NCBI RefSeq assembly: GCF_009830945.1
Contig: NZ_VWVV01000024.1
Coordinates: forward strand, 54,108-118,107
Length of the DNA stretch: 64,000 bases
From: Nocardiopsis sp. FR4
GTDB lineage: Bacteria > Actinomycetota > Actinomycetes > Streptosporangiales > Streptosporangiaceae
Direction of reading: 5' to 3'
Shown here: positions 32,948 through 42,499 of the stretch, in pieces
Numbering within the stretch: position 1 is the first letter of the stretch
Layout: each line of letters opens with the position of its first letter
The notes under the pieces: generated by a model
The model's database searches: none
Seen by the model: the letters and a program-made list of their open reading frames with translations, nothing else
What the model was told of the DNA's origin: nothing
Translations under genes and position numbers: made by a program

Positions 32948-33702
32948 GACCGTGTGCTTGCCTTCCGGTTCGGGGCTGGGATGTGCGTGTCCGGTCGCAC
33001 GGGCAGGCCGCGCAGGTGGAGCCCGACGCCCTGACGGCGGATACGCAGCGCGCCGACCAGCGGCGCGAGGGGGTGGCGCAGCGCCCTGCGCAACAGGGAG
33101 CCGGTGGTGGCGGGATGGCGGACGCCGTGCACCGATGCGGTGAAGGGGAGCCCGCCCTCGCGGTGAAGGGCGACGGTAAGCGCGAGGCGCTCGCCGGGTT
33201 CGGGGAGGCTCAGCCGGTAGCGGCCGTCGACGGCGTTGAACGGAGAGACGTACATGGTCTTGCCCGTCTCGGCCCGTCCCCATTCGTCCACGTCCAGCAG
33301 ATAACGGTGGCGCCGCCCGTAGGTGTTGTGCACCTCGGCGACAACCCGGACCGGGCCTCCGTCACGGGCGTAACACCAGTAGACGGTGAGCGGGTTGAAC
33401 ACGTGGCCCAGGACCCGGGCGTGGGCGAGCATGAGGATCCGCCCGCCGCGCAGGTCGACGCCGTGCCGGGCGAGGTAGGCGCGCAGGGCGGCCGTCCCTC
33501 CGTCCGCGCCGGCGGGAGCACCGTCGTCGGGCACGGCGTGGTCGGCGGCGCGGAAGCCGGCCAGCGCGCGCAGCGGCCGGGGCGGGCGGGGCGGGTCGTC
33601 CAGGTCGACCAGCCAGTAGTAGGTGTCATAGAAGGCGTTGCGGACGGGTTCGACGCGGACGTGGCGCACGGTGGCCTCGTACAGGGCCGGGGCACACGTC
33701 AC
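32944..33702 (-). CDS. DUF1365 protein
   Basis: 252 residues. YEATVRHVRVEPVRNAFYDTYYWLVDLDD, GHVFNPLTVYWCY and KTMYVSPFNAVDGRY are the conserved blocks of DUF1365. The family almost always lies between an FAD oxidoreductase and a CFA-type methyltransferase and is presumed to assist lipid modification. GTG start overlaps the oxidoreductase stop (GTGA), and its own stop overlaps the next ATG. Confidence 0.9.
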   Translation of the reverse strand: MTCAPALYEATVRHVRVEPVRNAFYDTYYWLVDLDDPPRPPRPLRALAGFRAADHAVPDDGAPAGADGGTAALRAYLARHGVDLRGGRILMLAHARVLGHVFNPLTVYWCYARDGGPVRVVAEVHNTYGRRHRYLLDVDEWGRAETGKTMYVSPFNAVDGRYRLSLPEPGERLALTVALHREGGLPFTASVHGVRHPATTGSLLRRALRHPLAPLVGALRIRRQGVGLHLRGLPVRPDTHIPAPNRKASTRS

Positions 33703-35033
33703 CACAGCACCCCCAGGCTGGCCGCGGCGCGCACGCCCGAGCGGCACCCGTCCTCGTGGAAGCCCCAGCCGTGGTGGGCCCCGGCGAAGGCGAGGACGCC
33801 GTCGTCGAGCTCGGGGAGCCTGCGCTGCGCGGCCAGGGAGGCGGGGGTGTAGACGGGATGGGCGTAGTCCATGGCGGCCACGACCCGGTCGGGGTCGACC
33901 TCGTCGGCGCCGTTGAGGGTGACCACGTACTGCTCGCCGCCCGGCAGGCGCTGGAGGCGGTTCATGTGGTAGCTGACGCGCACCGGGTCCCGGTCGGGCT
34001 CGCAGGAGGCCAGGCGGTGGTTCCAGCTGGCCCAGGTGGCGCGGTCGGCGGGCAGCACGGAGGTGTCGGTGTGCAGCAGGGTCCGGTTGCGCGAGTAGCC
34101 GAAGGCGCCCAGGACCTCGCGTTCGGTGTCGGTGGGCTCGGCGAGCAGGGCCAGCGCCTGGTCGGCGTGGGTGGCCACGACGGCGGCGTCGAAGTCGAGG
34201 GTCTCCCCGCCCGCGCACAGCCGCACCCCCCGGCCGGTGCGGGCCAGGGAGCTGACGGGGCTCCCGGTGCGCACCTCGTGCAGGTTCTTGGCCACGCGTT
34301 CGACGTAGGAGTGCGAGCCGTCCACGACGGTGCGCCAGCGGGGTGAGCCCCCGAGGCCGAGCATGCCGTGGTTGGCGAGGAAGGAGAAGAGGTAGCGGGC
34401 GGGGTACTCGGTGGCGGTGCCGGGCGGGCACGACCACACGGCCGAGACCAGCGGGAGCAGGAAGTGGGCGGTGGTGTAGGCGGTGAACCGGTGGTGGCGC
34501 ACGAAGTCGCCGAGGGTGGGCTCGGCGGCGCCGGGGGGCGGGGTGGCGGCCAGCAGGCGGCGGGCGGCCCGGTGGAAGCGCGGGATCTCGGTGAGCATCC
34601 GCAGGTAGGCGGGGCTGCGCCGGGACCGGGTGGGCAGCAGGGGGCGCATGCCGCGCGCGCCGGCGTACTCCAGGCCGCAACCCCGGCAGCTGACCGACAT
34701 GCTCATCTCGGTGGGCTGGGTGGCCACCCCGAGTTCGTCGAACAGGCGCAGCAGGTGGGGGTAGGTGCGCCGGTTGTGCACGATGAAGCCGCTGTCCACG
34801 CCCGCCTCGCCGCCCGCGCCGTCGGCGATCCGGTGGGTGTGGGCGTGCCCGCCCAGGCGGTCGTCGGCCTCCAGCAGTGTGACCTCGTCGTACCGGTGCA
34901 GGACGTGCGCCGCGGTCAGTCCGGCGACTCCGGAGCCGATGACCGCGACCCTGCGCCGACGGAGGGTGTGCTGCCCTGTACCCAATGTGTCCTCTTCGAT
35001 CCCGGGGTTGGTGTGTCGGGAGGCATTCGGCAC
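33699..35033 (-). CDS. FAD-dependent (amine-oxidase-like) oxidoreductase of lipid operon
   Basis: 444 residues. FAD motif VAVIGSGVAGLTAA near 29, EADDRLGGHAHT, and the C-terminal FAGAHHGWGFHEDG. Relatives act with DUF1365 and CFA-like methyltransferases on membrane fatty acids, for example in furan or cyclopropyl lipid formation. Start is uncertain: GTG 35033 gives 16 extra residues, while TTG 34985 has AGAGGAC at a good distance and begins shortly before the FAD motif. Confidence 0.9.
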   Translation of the reverse strand: MPNASRHTNPGIEEDTLGTGQHTLRRRRVAVIGSGVAGLTAAHVLHRYDEVTLLEADDRLGGHAHTHRIADGAGGEAGVDSGFIVHNRRTYPHLLRLFDELGVATQPTEMSMSVSCRGCGLEYAGARGMRPLLPTRSRRSPAYLRMLTEIPRFHRAARRLLAATPPPGAAEPTLGDFVRHHRFTAYTTAHFLLPLVSAVWSCPPGTATEYPARYLFSFLANHGMLGLGGSPRWRTVVDGSHSYVERVAKNLHEVRTGSPVSSLARTGRGVRLCAGGETLDFDAAVVATHADQALALLAEPTDTEREVLGAFGYSRNRTLLHTDTSVLPADRATWASWNHRLASCEPDRDPVRVSYHMNRLQRLPGGEQYVVTLNGADEVDPDRVVAAMDYAHPVYTPASLAAQRRLPELDDGVLAFAGAHHGWGFHEDGCRSGVRAAASLGVLW

Positions 35034-35132
35034 CGGTCAGCGGCCGGATTGGTCCGCCACATCACGAAAAGATCTCGGAACAGGGGGCTGGCGGCGCGTT
35101 CCCCCGTCCGGTCGCAGAGCGGCGTCCGGGGC

Positions 35133-36485
35133 TCAGGGCACCAGTCCGTGGACGCTCCCGTACCCGCCGGAGGCGGCCACCACGACCGCCCCCGGCACGG
35201 CGCGCAGGAGGGCGGTGCCCGTGGGCACCCCTCCGGTGAGGGGGATCCGGTACGGGGGGCTCCCCTCGGCGGCGGGGACGACCAGCGCGTCCGCCTCCTG
35301 GAAGCTCCCGCCCGGCTCGGCCAGGAGCACGGTGCCCTCCACCAGGGCCACGGCCTCCTCCGCCAGCTGGGCGGGGTCGACCCCCTCCACCGCCGACCAC
35401 GAGGACCGGCCGTCGGCCGCCGAGGTCCGGTGCACCCGGACGGTCCCGTCGTGGTCGGTGTGGACGAGGGTGGCGGTGTCGGCGTGCACGAGTCCCGGGG
35501 CCGTCAGGCCGCCGGGGTCGGGCGGGCGCACGGCGTCCTCGCCCGTGGCGGGGTCGAGCACGTGGTCGGCCCAGTGCTCGACGGTCAGGTGCACCTCCAG
35601 CGCGGTGCGGGCGCCCTCGGTGACGGGCGGTCCGCCCGGGGACAGCAGGGTGCCGCCCTGACCCCAGCGCACCGCGTCCACCGGCCAGGCGCGGCTCCAG
35701 ACCCGCTCCCCCGTGCGCGCCTCCAGCGCCAGGACGGTGACCTCGACCTCGCCGCCGGACGGGCCGTCCCCGGCGTGGGTGTACAGCAGTTCCGGCTCGG
35801 CGCAGGCGTAGGCCACCAGGAGCGTGTCCCCGTGCACCAGGGGGGCGGCGTCGGGTTCGCAGGGCACGTCTCCGCCGCCGGGCAGGGTGAGGTCCCACAG
35901 CTGCCGGTCCGAGCGCGGGTCCCGGGCGGCCAGCGTGAGCGCCCCGCCGTGGCCGCCCACGCGCACCTGTACCGGGAGGGAGCCCGCGAAGACGACGGTG
36001 TCGCCGTCCTCCCCGGGCAGGGGGAAGTCGTCGGCCTCCCCGCCGGTCCCCGGGTCCAGGACCCTCATCCGGCGCTCCTCCGACCGCGGCCATCCCGCGT
36101 GGCGGAGCACGTACGCCCACCTGCCCCCGTCGAGAACGCCGCTGTCCACCAGGGCCTCTCCGGGGTACCGGTGGGTCCACAGCGGTTCCCCGGTGCGCCC
36201 GTCGAGGGCCACCAGGCCGTCGTCCAGCAGCACGAGCGGTCCGTGGCTGCCGGGTTCGATCCCGACGACCTCCGCGCCCCCGGGCGCCGACCACACCCAG
36301 CCCTCGGCGGTCACCCCGGCCGGGACCGGGGCGGGCCGCCCCGGGCGGGCCGCCACGGTGCGCTCCGACCGCGGCGGGGCGGCCCAGGCCAGGACCGCCA
36401 GCAGCACCGCCGCGACGGCGGCGGCCACCGGTCCGGCCCAGCGCCGCGCGCTCCCGCCCGCGCGTGCGCGCGCCCCCTCGTCCAT
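35133..36485 (-). CDS. Membrane-anchored PQQ-type beta-propeller protein
   Basis: 450 residues. One N-terminal membrane helix (about 14-34) and then repeated beta-propeller blades with the GLVALDGRTGEPLWTHRY, TVLALEARTGERVWSR pattern of PQQ-like repeats. Such domains bind ligands or proteins outside the membrane rather than PQQ itself. ATG 36485 has GGGGAG upstream; the frame is open to 36632 without a good ribosome site. Role unknown. Divergent from the PAP2 gene. Confidence 0.8.
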   Translation of the reverse strand: MDEGARARAGGSARRWAGPVAAAVAAVLLAVLAWAAPPRSERTVAARPGRPAPVPAGVTAEGWVWSAPGGAEVVGIEPGSHGPLVLLDDGLVALDGRTGEPLWTHRYPGEALVDSGVLDGGRWAYVLRHAGWPRSEERRMRVLDPGTGGEADDFPLPGEDGDTVVFAGSLPVQVRVGGHGGALTLAARDPRSDRQLWDLTLPGGGDVPCEPDAAPLVHGDTLLVAYACAEPELLYTHAGDGPSGGEVEVTVLALEARTGERVWSRAWPVDAVRWGQGGTLLSPGGPPVTEGARTALEVHLTVEHWADHVLDPATGEDAVRPPDPGGLTAPGLVHADTATLVHTDHDGTVRVHRTSAADGRSSWSAVEGVDPAQLAEEAVALVEGTVLLAEPGGSFQEADALVVPAAEGSPPYRIPLTGGVPTGTALLRAVPGAVVVAASGGYGSVHGLVP

Positions 36486-36641
36486 CCGCCCGCTCCCCGT
36501 GTCCGGGGGGAGGCGCCCCTCCCCCGCCGCGCTCCCTCGGACGGGCACGGCCGACGCCGTGTCCGACGCCTCACACGTCACGGAAGTTCGCACACGCGCG
36601 CCCTTATGGACATCTGACCCGTCTGCGGCCACTCTGGGGCC

Positions 36642-38120
36642 ATGAGCCTTCTCAGCCGCCTACAGCGGGCCGACGAGTTCGCCTACCGCCGGATCACCGG
36701 CGCGGGGCCGGCCGTCCTGGACCCCTACACGCCCAAGTTCGTCCAGGCCACCGACAACATGGCGCCCTGGTTCCTGATGTCGGCCACGCTCGCGGCCACC
36801 GGTGGCCCCCGGCTGCGGCGCACGGCCCTGCGCGCCATACTGGCCGCGGGGACGGCCAACGCGGTCTCCGCGGTGGTCAAGCACCTGTCCAACCGGACCC
36901 GGCCGGACACCTCCGCCATCCCCGAGGCGCGCTCGCCCTACCGCACCTACCCCAGCACCTCCTTCCCCTCCGGGCACACCGCCGCCGCGGCGGGCTACGC
37001 GGGCGCGGTCATGGCCGACGCCCCCCGTCCGCTGGCCGGGCTGGTCGCCGCCCTGGCGGGGGCGGTGGCGCTCTCGCGCGTGCACAGCGGGGTCCACTAC
37101 CCCGGCGACGTGCTCGCCGGGGTGGCCATCGGCTCCGGCGCGGCTCTGCTCGCCCGGACGGTGCTCCCGCCCCGCCCCGAACTGGTCTTCGGGGCGCAGA
37201 CCGTGCCCGACGGCGAGTCCGACGCCGACCGCGAGGGCTCGGGGGTGACGGTGGTGGTCAACCCGCGCGCGGCCGCGGGCGCGGTACCCGCCCTGTCCCT
37301 GACCGACGTCACGAGCCGGGTGGCCCGCGCCCTGCCCAAGGCGCGCGTCCTGCCGCTGTCGGCGGAGGACGACGTGGCCGAGGTCATGGACCAGGCGGCG
37401 CGCACCAGCGAGGTGCTGGCGGTGGCGGGCGGCGACGGCACCGTCAACGCCGGGGCGCGGGCGGCCCTGGAGTACGACCGCCCCCTGCTGGTGCTGCCGG
37501 ACGGAACCCTGAACAACTTCGCCCGCACCCTGGGTCTGACCTCGGTGGACATCGCCCTACGCGCGTTCATCGACGGCAGGCTGGCCCGGGTGGACGTGGG
37601 CGAGGTGGACGGGCGGATCTTCCTCAACACCGCCTCGTTCGGCTCCTACCCGCGCATGGTGGAGCGGCGCGACCGGTGGGCGGAGCGGATCGGCAAGTGG
37701 CCCGCGTTCGCGCTGGCGCTGTGGCGCGACCTGCGCGAGGTGAGCCCCACCCCGGCGCTGGTGGACGGTGAGCCGACCCGGGTGTGGTGGGCCTTCGTGG
37801 GCAACTGCCGCTACCGCACGCACGGCCGGGTGCCCGCGCTGCGCGAGCGGCTGGACGACGGGCGGCTGGACGTGCGGGTGCTCAGCGCCCGGGAGCCCTT
37901 CCCCCGGCTGCGCGCCCTCGCCGACGTGCTGCTGGGCGGCCTCACCGGCAGCGACGGCTACGCCGAGCGGCTGACCACGGGCCTGTCGCTGTCCCTGCCC
38001 GGCGAGCCCCGGCTGCTCGCCGTGGACGGCGAGGTCGTGGAGGGCCCGGCGACGGTGGTCTTCACCAAGCGGCACGCGGCCCTGCGGGTGTTCGTGCCCG
38101 CGCTCAGCTCCGGGCACTGA
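36642..38120 (+). CDS. Bifunctional PAP2 phosphatase / diacylglycerol-kinase-type protein
   Basis: 492 residues with two enzymes. Residues 1-175: membrane PAP2 phosphatase with KHLSNRTRP (80-88), PSGH (109-112) and SRVHSGVHYPGD near 150. Residues about 200-490: diacylglycerol-kinase catalytic domain with AGGDGTVN and LPDGTLNNFARTLG, and a lipid-binding C-terminal beta part. The fusion is known in actinomycetes. It would interconvert phosphorylated and free lipid alcohols, perhaps in membrane or isoprenoid recycling. Confidence 0.92.
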   Translation: MSLLSRLQRADEFAYRRITGAGPAVLDPYTPKFVQATDNMAPWFLMSATLAATGGPRLRRTALRAILAAGTANAVSAVVKHLSNRTRPDTSAIPEARSPYRTYPSTSFPSGHTAAAAGYAGAVMADAPRPLAGLVAALAGAVALSRVHSGVHYPGDVLAGVAIGSGAALLARTVLPPRPELVFGAQTVPDGESDADREGSGVTVVVNPRAAAGAVPALSLTDVTSRVARALPKARVLPLSAEDDVAEVMDQAARTSEVLAVAGGDGTVNAGARAALEYDRPLLVLPDGTLNNFARTLGLTSVDIALRAFIDGRLARVDVGEVDGRIFLNTASFGSYPRMVERRDRWAERIGKWPAFALALWRDLREVSPTPALVDGEPTRVWWAFVGNCRYRTHGRVPALRERLDDGRLDVRVLSAREPFPRLRALADVLLGGLTGSDGYAERLTTGLSLSLPGEPRLLAVDGEVVEGPATVVFTKRHAALRVFVPALSSGH

Positions 38121-38126
38121 GCGGGC

Positions 38127-38567
38127 TCAGCGGCGGCGCCGGGCGGGGCGGCGGTCGGTGTCGCTGCTCAGCAGCAGGCTGAGCCCGGCGCCCAGCAGCC
38201 AGACGTCCTTGGACAGCGGCAGGCCCTGTTCGGAGGGGCGCAGGCTGTTGGGGCGGCGCATCCCCGGGGTGCGCAGGTACATGCCGAGCAGTCCCCCGGC
38301 GAAGGCGGTCAGCCCCGCGCCCGCGAGCCTGCTGGGCACGACGGGCAGAAGGAGGGCGGCGCCGAGCGCGATCTCGCCGGCCGACAGCAGCCGCGCGAAG
38401 GTGGTGGGGTCCACGTCCTTGAGGAAGGGGTAGGTCCCGGCGGCCATGCCGTGCATCCCCAGGGCGGCCTCCTCGTCGGCGTCGCGCTTCTCCAGCCCGG
38501 AGTTGAGGAGGAAGGCTCCCGTGGCGATGCGCAGGGGCAGGTCGCGCACACGAAAGGGCAGCTGCAT
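38127..38567 (-). CDS. DoxX-like membrane protein
   Basis: 146 residues with about four helices: LRIATGAFLLNSGLEK, LLSAGEIALGAALLLPVV, AGAGLTAFAGGLLGMYLR and DVWLLGAGLSLLL. GGAG lies five bases before the ATG. The DoxX/DoxD group includes redox-linked membrane subunits, but no specific role can be assigned. Convergent with the PAP2 gene, only six bases apart. Confidence 0.82.
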   Translation of the reverse strand: MQLPFRVRDLPLRIATGAFLLNSGLEKRDADEEAALGMHGMAAGTYPFLKDVDPTTFARLLSAGEIALGAALLLPVVPSRLAGAGLTAFAGGLLGMYLRTPGMRRPNSLRPSEQGLPLSKDVWLLGAGLSLLLSSDTDRRPARRRR

Positions 38568-38766
38568 GATCGCTCCATAGCCTGGTCGGGTCCGTGGGTG
38601 GCCCCGGTGGACCGGCACCGCCGGGCGGTGGGGCTCCGGCGCGGGCCCGTTTCCGGTCACTCCGGGTTCCCAGAATGCTACCGACCGCAGGAGGGAGACC
38701 GGGTGCGACCCGCCGGGGCGGGCGGTAACCTGCCCGGGCACCGGCGGCGAGCAGGAGGAGGACCCC

Positions 38767-39705
38767 GTGGGACAGGCGGAGCGGACCGGTCCGGACGCGG
38801 CGTCCCTGACCGGGGTCGTCGACGGCGTGTACGCGTGGGTGCAGCCGGACGGCACCTGGTGGGTCAACAACGCGGGGGCCGTGGCCGGAGAGGACGGCCT
38901 GCTGGTCGTGGACACCTGCGCGACCGAGTCCCGCACCCGCCGGTTCCTCGGCGCGCTGGCGCGGACCACCGGCCTTCCCGTCCGGTGGGCGGTCAACACC
39001 CACCAGCACGGGGACCACGCCTACGGCAACAGCCTGCTGCCCGACTCCGCCGTGCTCATCGGCCAGACCGCCATGCGCGAGGGGCTCGCGCACGACCCGA
39101 TCCTGGACTCCTGCCCGCCGTTCTGGTCGCCGCCGCCGGAGTGGGGGGCGGTCACCCGGCGCCTGCCGTCGGTCGTGCTGGAGCGGGAGCTCACCGTCCA
39201 CACCGGTGGGCGGCGGGTGGAGCTGCGCCATCCGGGGTACACCGCGCACACCCCCGGGGACGTGGTGGCCTGGCTGCCCGAGGAGCGTGTGCTGTTCACC
39301 GGTGACCTGCTCTTCCACGGGCTGACCCCGCTGGTGTTCATGGGCTCGCTGGAGGGGGCGCTGCGCTCCCTGGACTGGCTGAGCGCCTTCGCCCCCGAGC
39401 ACGTGGTACCCGGGCACGGCCCGCTGCTGGGCGCCGCCGCTCTGGACGCGGTGCTCGGCGCGCACGAGCGCTACTACCGGTTCGTGCTGGAGGGCGCCCG
39501 GGCCGGAATCGCGGAGGGGATGGGTCCGCTGGAGAACGCCCGCGCCCTGGACCTGGGCGAGTTCGCCGACTGGGCCGACGCCGAGCGGATCGTGCTCAAC
39601 CTGCACCGCGCCCACGCCGAGCTCACGGGTGCCGGCATGGACCTGATGGCGGCGCTGGGCGACGCGGTGGCGTGGAACGGCGGGCCGCTGCCCACCACCC
39701 TCTGA
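38767..39705 (+). CDS. MBL-fold metallo-hydrolase
   Basis: 312 residues. The zinc-binding motif is THQHGDH (78-84), followed by HTPGDVVAWLP with the third histidine, GDLLF and the distal GHGP. Layout matches cyclase/quinoprotein-relay-type MBL proteins rather than beta-lactamases. GTG start with GGAGGAGG. Cytosolic; substrate unknown. Confidence 0.92.
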   Translation: MGQAERTGPDAASLTGVVDGVYAWVQPDGTWWVNNAGAVAGEDGLLVVDTCATESRTRRFLGALARTTGLPVRWAVNTHQHGDHAYGNSLLPDSAVLIGQTAMREGLAHDPILDSCPPFWSPPPEWGAVTRRLPSVVLERELTVHTGGRRVELRHPGYTAHTPGDVVAWLPEERVLFTGDLLFHGLTPLVFMGSLEGALRSLDWLSAFAPEHVVPGHGPLLGAAALDAVLGAHERYYRFVLEGARAGIAEGMGPLENARALDLGEFADWADAERIVLNLHRAHAELTGAGMDLMAALGDAVAWNGGPLPTTL

Positions 39706-39859
39706 GCGCGGTCCCCTCCCCCTCTCCCCCGTGACGGCCCCACGCCCCGGAACCGGTGAAATTTCCGCAAACGTGCGCCAAGTCGACGTCGCGCCGCCGA
39801 CGTGTCCGCGCCCGGGTGTTTCGCTGTGCGCACAGGGAACACCGACGGAGGGGGAGCCC

Positions 39860-40471
39860 ATGGCGGAGACCGCGGCGGAGGAACCGCGCGCGCGACGGCG
39901 CGGACCGCGCAGCGACTGGGTGCCGCTGGGCGCGGCCGCCGCGGCGGTGGCGCTCCTCGTGACGGCCTGGCCGCTGCTCAACGCGCTGCTGCCCGGCTCG
40001 GATTCGGTCTCCTCCGGCTCCCCGGTGCCGGTGGGGTCCGCGGGCGCCTACGAGGCCTCCCTGACCTTCCCCCAGGAGGGCTGGGTCCTGGACACCGGCG
40101 CCAGCCAGGCGGGGCGGACCTACCGCTTCAGCCGCGGTCCGGTGGAGCTGACCCTGAACAAGGTCACCCCCGTGACCGACCCCCCGCCCGACGCGCTGGA
40201 GCTGTGGGAGGGGATGCGGCGGCTGATCAGGGCCGGTGAGGCCTCGGCGCGGTTGGGCGAGCCGGAGGCCATCGCCACCCGCGACGGACACGAGGGGCTG
40301 ACGGGGATCCTGGAGAGCCGCACCCAGCGCGGCGCGGCGGTGGTCTACCCCTCCCCCGACGGGCGCATGGCCGTGGAGATGACCCTCGCCGGGCGCGACG
40401 CGACCACGGCCGACCTCGCGGCGGTGGCCGACGTGGTCCGCTCGGTCTCCTTCACCCGGGAGGGGGGGTGA
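39860..40471 (+). CDS. Single-pass membrane protein with extracytoplasmic domain
   Basis: 203 residues. A basic cytosolic start (PRARRRGPRSD), one membrane helix (about 22-40) and a ~150-residue outer domain with LTFPQEGWVLDTG and a final helix VADVVRSVSFTREGG. Type II topology. Not recognised as a named family. GGAGGGGGAG precedes ATG 39860. Its stop overlaps the GTG of the PrsW-like protease, so the two are co-translated; it could be a substrate or partner of that protease. Confidence 0.78.
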   Translation: MAETAAEEPRARRRGPRSDWVPLGAAAAAVALLVTAWPLLNALLPGSDSVSSGSPVPVGSAGAYEASLTFPQEGWVLDTGASQAGRTYRFSRGPVELTLNKVTPVTDPPPDALELWEGMRRLIRAGEASARLGEPEAIATRDGHEGLTGILESRTQRGAAVVYPSPDGRMAVEMTLAGRDATTADLAAVADVVRSVSFTREGG

Positions 40472-41637
40472 ACCCCGGAGCCGACGAGCCGCGCGCACGC
40501 GGGGCCCGCGATGCGCCGGGCACCGCGCCGGGCCCCGTACCCTCGCCCCGCCGCTCCGACCAGGACGGGACCGCCGCCCGGCGCCCCGCCGGAACACCCG
40601 CCGCGGGCGCGCACGCCCGCCGGCACCGGCTGCCCTCGGTCACCGCCCTCGTCCTGGTCGGAGCGCTGTGCGCGGTGGGGCTGGCCTTCCTGGCGGCGCG
40701 CTTCGCGGGGATGGTGCGCGTGTTCTCCGCGGAGGCGGTGACGGCGCTGGTCCTGGCGCTGGCGACGCTGGCCTTCGGTTTCTGGGTGCTGTGCCGGATC
40801 CGGCCGGTCCGCGATCCCGCCGCGGGCCCCTCCCTGACCGCGCTGGCCTGGGGCCTGGCCGCCGCGACCGCCGCCGGCGTGGTGGCCAACGAGGGTCTCC
40901 TGTCGGTGTGGGCCAAGAGTCTGGGGCTGGACTTCGCCGGGTCCTGGGGGCCCGCGCTGACCGCGCCGCTGAACGAGGAGGTCCTCAAACTGGCCGGGGT
41001 CGTACTGGTGGCGGTGGCCTTCCCGCACGCGCTGCGCGGCCCGGTGGACGGGTTCGTGTTCGGTTCCCTGACCGGCCTGGGCTTCGAGGTGACGGAGAAC
41101 TTCATCTACGCGATGAACGCTGTGGTCCAGGCGGGCGGCACCAGCGGTGTGGTGGCGGTGGTGCAGAGCACCATCGTGCGGGTGTTCCTGGCGGGTCTGG
41201 GCTCGCACTGGGCGATGTCGGCGGTCGCGGGCGCGGCCGTGGGCCTGCTGGCCGCGGCGGGGTGGCGTCCCGGCCGCCGCCGGGCGGCGGGCGCCGGACT
41301 GCTGGTGGGGCTGGCGGTGGCGCTGCACTGGCTGGTGGACGCCCCCGCGCCCGGCGGCATGGGCGGCCTGCTGTCCAAGGTGGCCGTGGTCTTCCTGACC
41401 ACGATGGTGGTGTACTTCGCGTTCCGCCGCACCTACCGGCGCCGGGTGCGCGGGGCGCTGGCCTCCGAGGGCGGGACGCTGGGGATGCGGCGTTCGGAGG
41501 CCACCGCGCTGGCCACCCGGCACGGCCGGCGCCGGGAGCTGGTCCGCGTGGCGGCGCCGCAGCGGCCCGCGGCGCTGCGGCGCCAGGAGCAGATGCTGGC
41601 GGTCGCCGAGGACCGGGCGGCCCGGTACGCCCCCTGA
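40468..41637 (+). CDS. PrsW-family intramembrane metalloprotease
   Basis: 389 residues with about eight membrane helices between residues 55 and 320 and a basic cytosolic tail. Conserved motifs are all present: NEEVLKL (Glu170, Glu171), FEVTE (Glu207, Glu210), His247 and HWLVD (His287, Asp291). Known members cut membrane-bound anti-sigma factors within or near the membrane. GTG start overlaps the stop of the single-pass membrane protein. Confidence 0.92.
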   Translation: MNPGADEPRARGARDAPGTAPGPVPSPRRSDQDGTAARRPAGTPAAGAHARRHRLPSVTALVLVGALCAVGLAFLAARFAGMVRVFSAEAVTALVLALATLAFGFWVLCRIRPVRDPAAGPSLTALAWGLAAATAAGVVANEGLLSVWAKSLGLDFAGSWGPALTAPLNEEVLKLAGVVLVAVAFPHALRGPVDGFVFGSLTGLGFEVTENFIYAMNAVVQAGGTSGVVAVVQSTIVRVFLAGLGSHWAMSAVAGAAVGLLAAAGWRPGRRRAAGAGLLVGLAVALHWLVDAPAPGGMGGLLSKVAVVFLTTMVVYFAFRRTYRRRVRGALASEGGTLGMRRSEATALATRHGRRRELVRVAAPQRPAALRRQEQMLAVAEDRAARYAP

Positions 41638-41754
41638 GCACCGGGCGGGGGCCGGTACGCCCCCGACGTCCGAGCGGACGCCCCGGGAGCGCGGCCGTGC
41701 CGCCGCGGGCCGCGCGCACCCGGGACCGGGGATTTTCATCGGCCCCAACCTGGG

Positions 41755-41770
41755 CATAACGTGCCCCATG
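41755..41770 (+). promoter_or_regulatory. Leaderless promoter of TetR gene
   Basis: CATAAC (41755-41760) lies seven bases before ATG 41768, and no Shine-Dalgarno sequence is present, so the transcript probably begins at the start codon. Confidence 0.45.
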
Positions 41771-42496
41771 GGCGAGCGAGAGCGAAGGGGCGCGAGGACG
41801 ACACCTCCGAGGACGGGGCGCGGGCGCACCCGCGATCCCAGCCTCACGCCGCGGGCGCTGGCGGCGGCGCGGGCCGAGTACGGCAGGGCGGGCTGGGCCT
41901 CCTTCACCCTGGACGCGGTGGCCCGCAGGGCGGGGGTCGGCAAGGCCGCCCTGTACCGGCGCTGGCCCACCAAGGAGCGCCTGCTCGCCGACGCCATCGC
42001 CGAGCACGCCCAGCCGCCTCCCCCGGCCGACACCGGTGGCCTGCGGAGCGACACCCGGGCGCTGGCGGCGGCCCTGCTCGACCACTTCCTGGCCCCCTCC
42101 GGCCGGGTCACCCTGCGGGTGGCCGTGGACGCCGCCACCGGCCTGGAGGCCTTCGTGTCCCACCAGGAGCGGATCGCGCGCGCCCACCGCGACGGGGTCC
42201 GGGACATGGTGGGCCGGGCCGTGGAGCGGGGGGAGCTGCCCCCGGGCGTCGACACGGGGACCTTCGGCGAGGCGCTGTACGGAACGGTGCTGGCGCACGC
42301 GATGGGCCTGGGCCCCCACGAGCGCGAGCGGGTCCGCGAACACGTGGACGAACACGCCTTCCCGCTCGCCGACTTCGTGCTGACCGCCCTGCCCGGGGCG
42401 GTGCGGGACCGCGCGGCCGGGGAACGGGCTCCGGAGCAGCGCTCCCCGGAGGAGCAGGTCCCGGAGGACCGGGCGTCGGGGCACGGCCGGCGCTGA
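41768..42496 (+). CDS. TetR-family regulator
   Basis: 242 residues. N-terminal helix-turn-helix FTLDAVARRAGVGKAALYRRW at 46-66 and a helical ligand-binding domain with the TetR_C-type pattern. The C-terminal 25 residues are Glu/Pro/Arg-rich. Probably leaderless. Its target is not obvious; the nearest downstream genes are convergent. Confidence 0.9.
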   Translation: MGERERRGARTTPPRTGRGRTRDPSLTPRALAAARAEYGRAGWASFTLDAVARRAGVGKAALYRRWPTKERLLADAIAEHAQPPPPADTGGLRSDTRALAAALLDHFLAPSGRVTLRVAVDAATGLEAFVSHQERIARAHRDGVRDMVGRAVERGELPPGVDTGTFGEALYGTVLAHAMGLGPHERERVREHVDEHAFPLADFVLTALPGAVRDRAAGERAPEQRSPEEQVPEDRASGHGRR

Positions 42497-42499
42497 GGG

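Noticed and set aside
34368..36617. 749-codon plus-strand open frame
   Set aside because: Antisense to the FAD oxidoreductase and propeller genes, without recognisable motifs.
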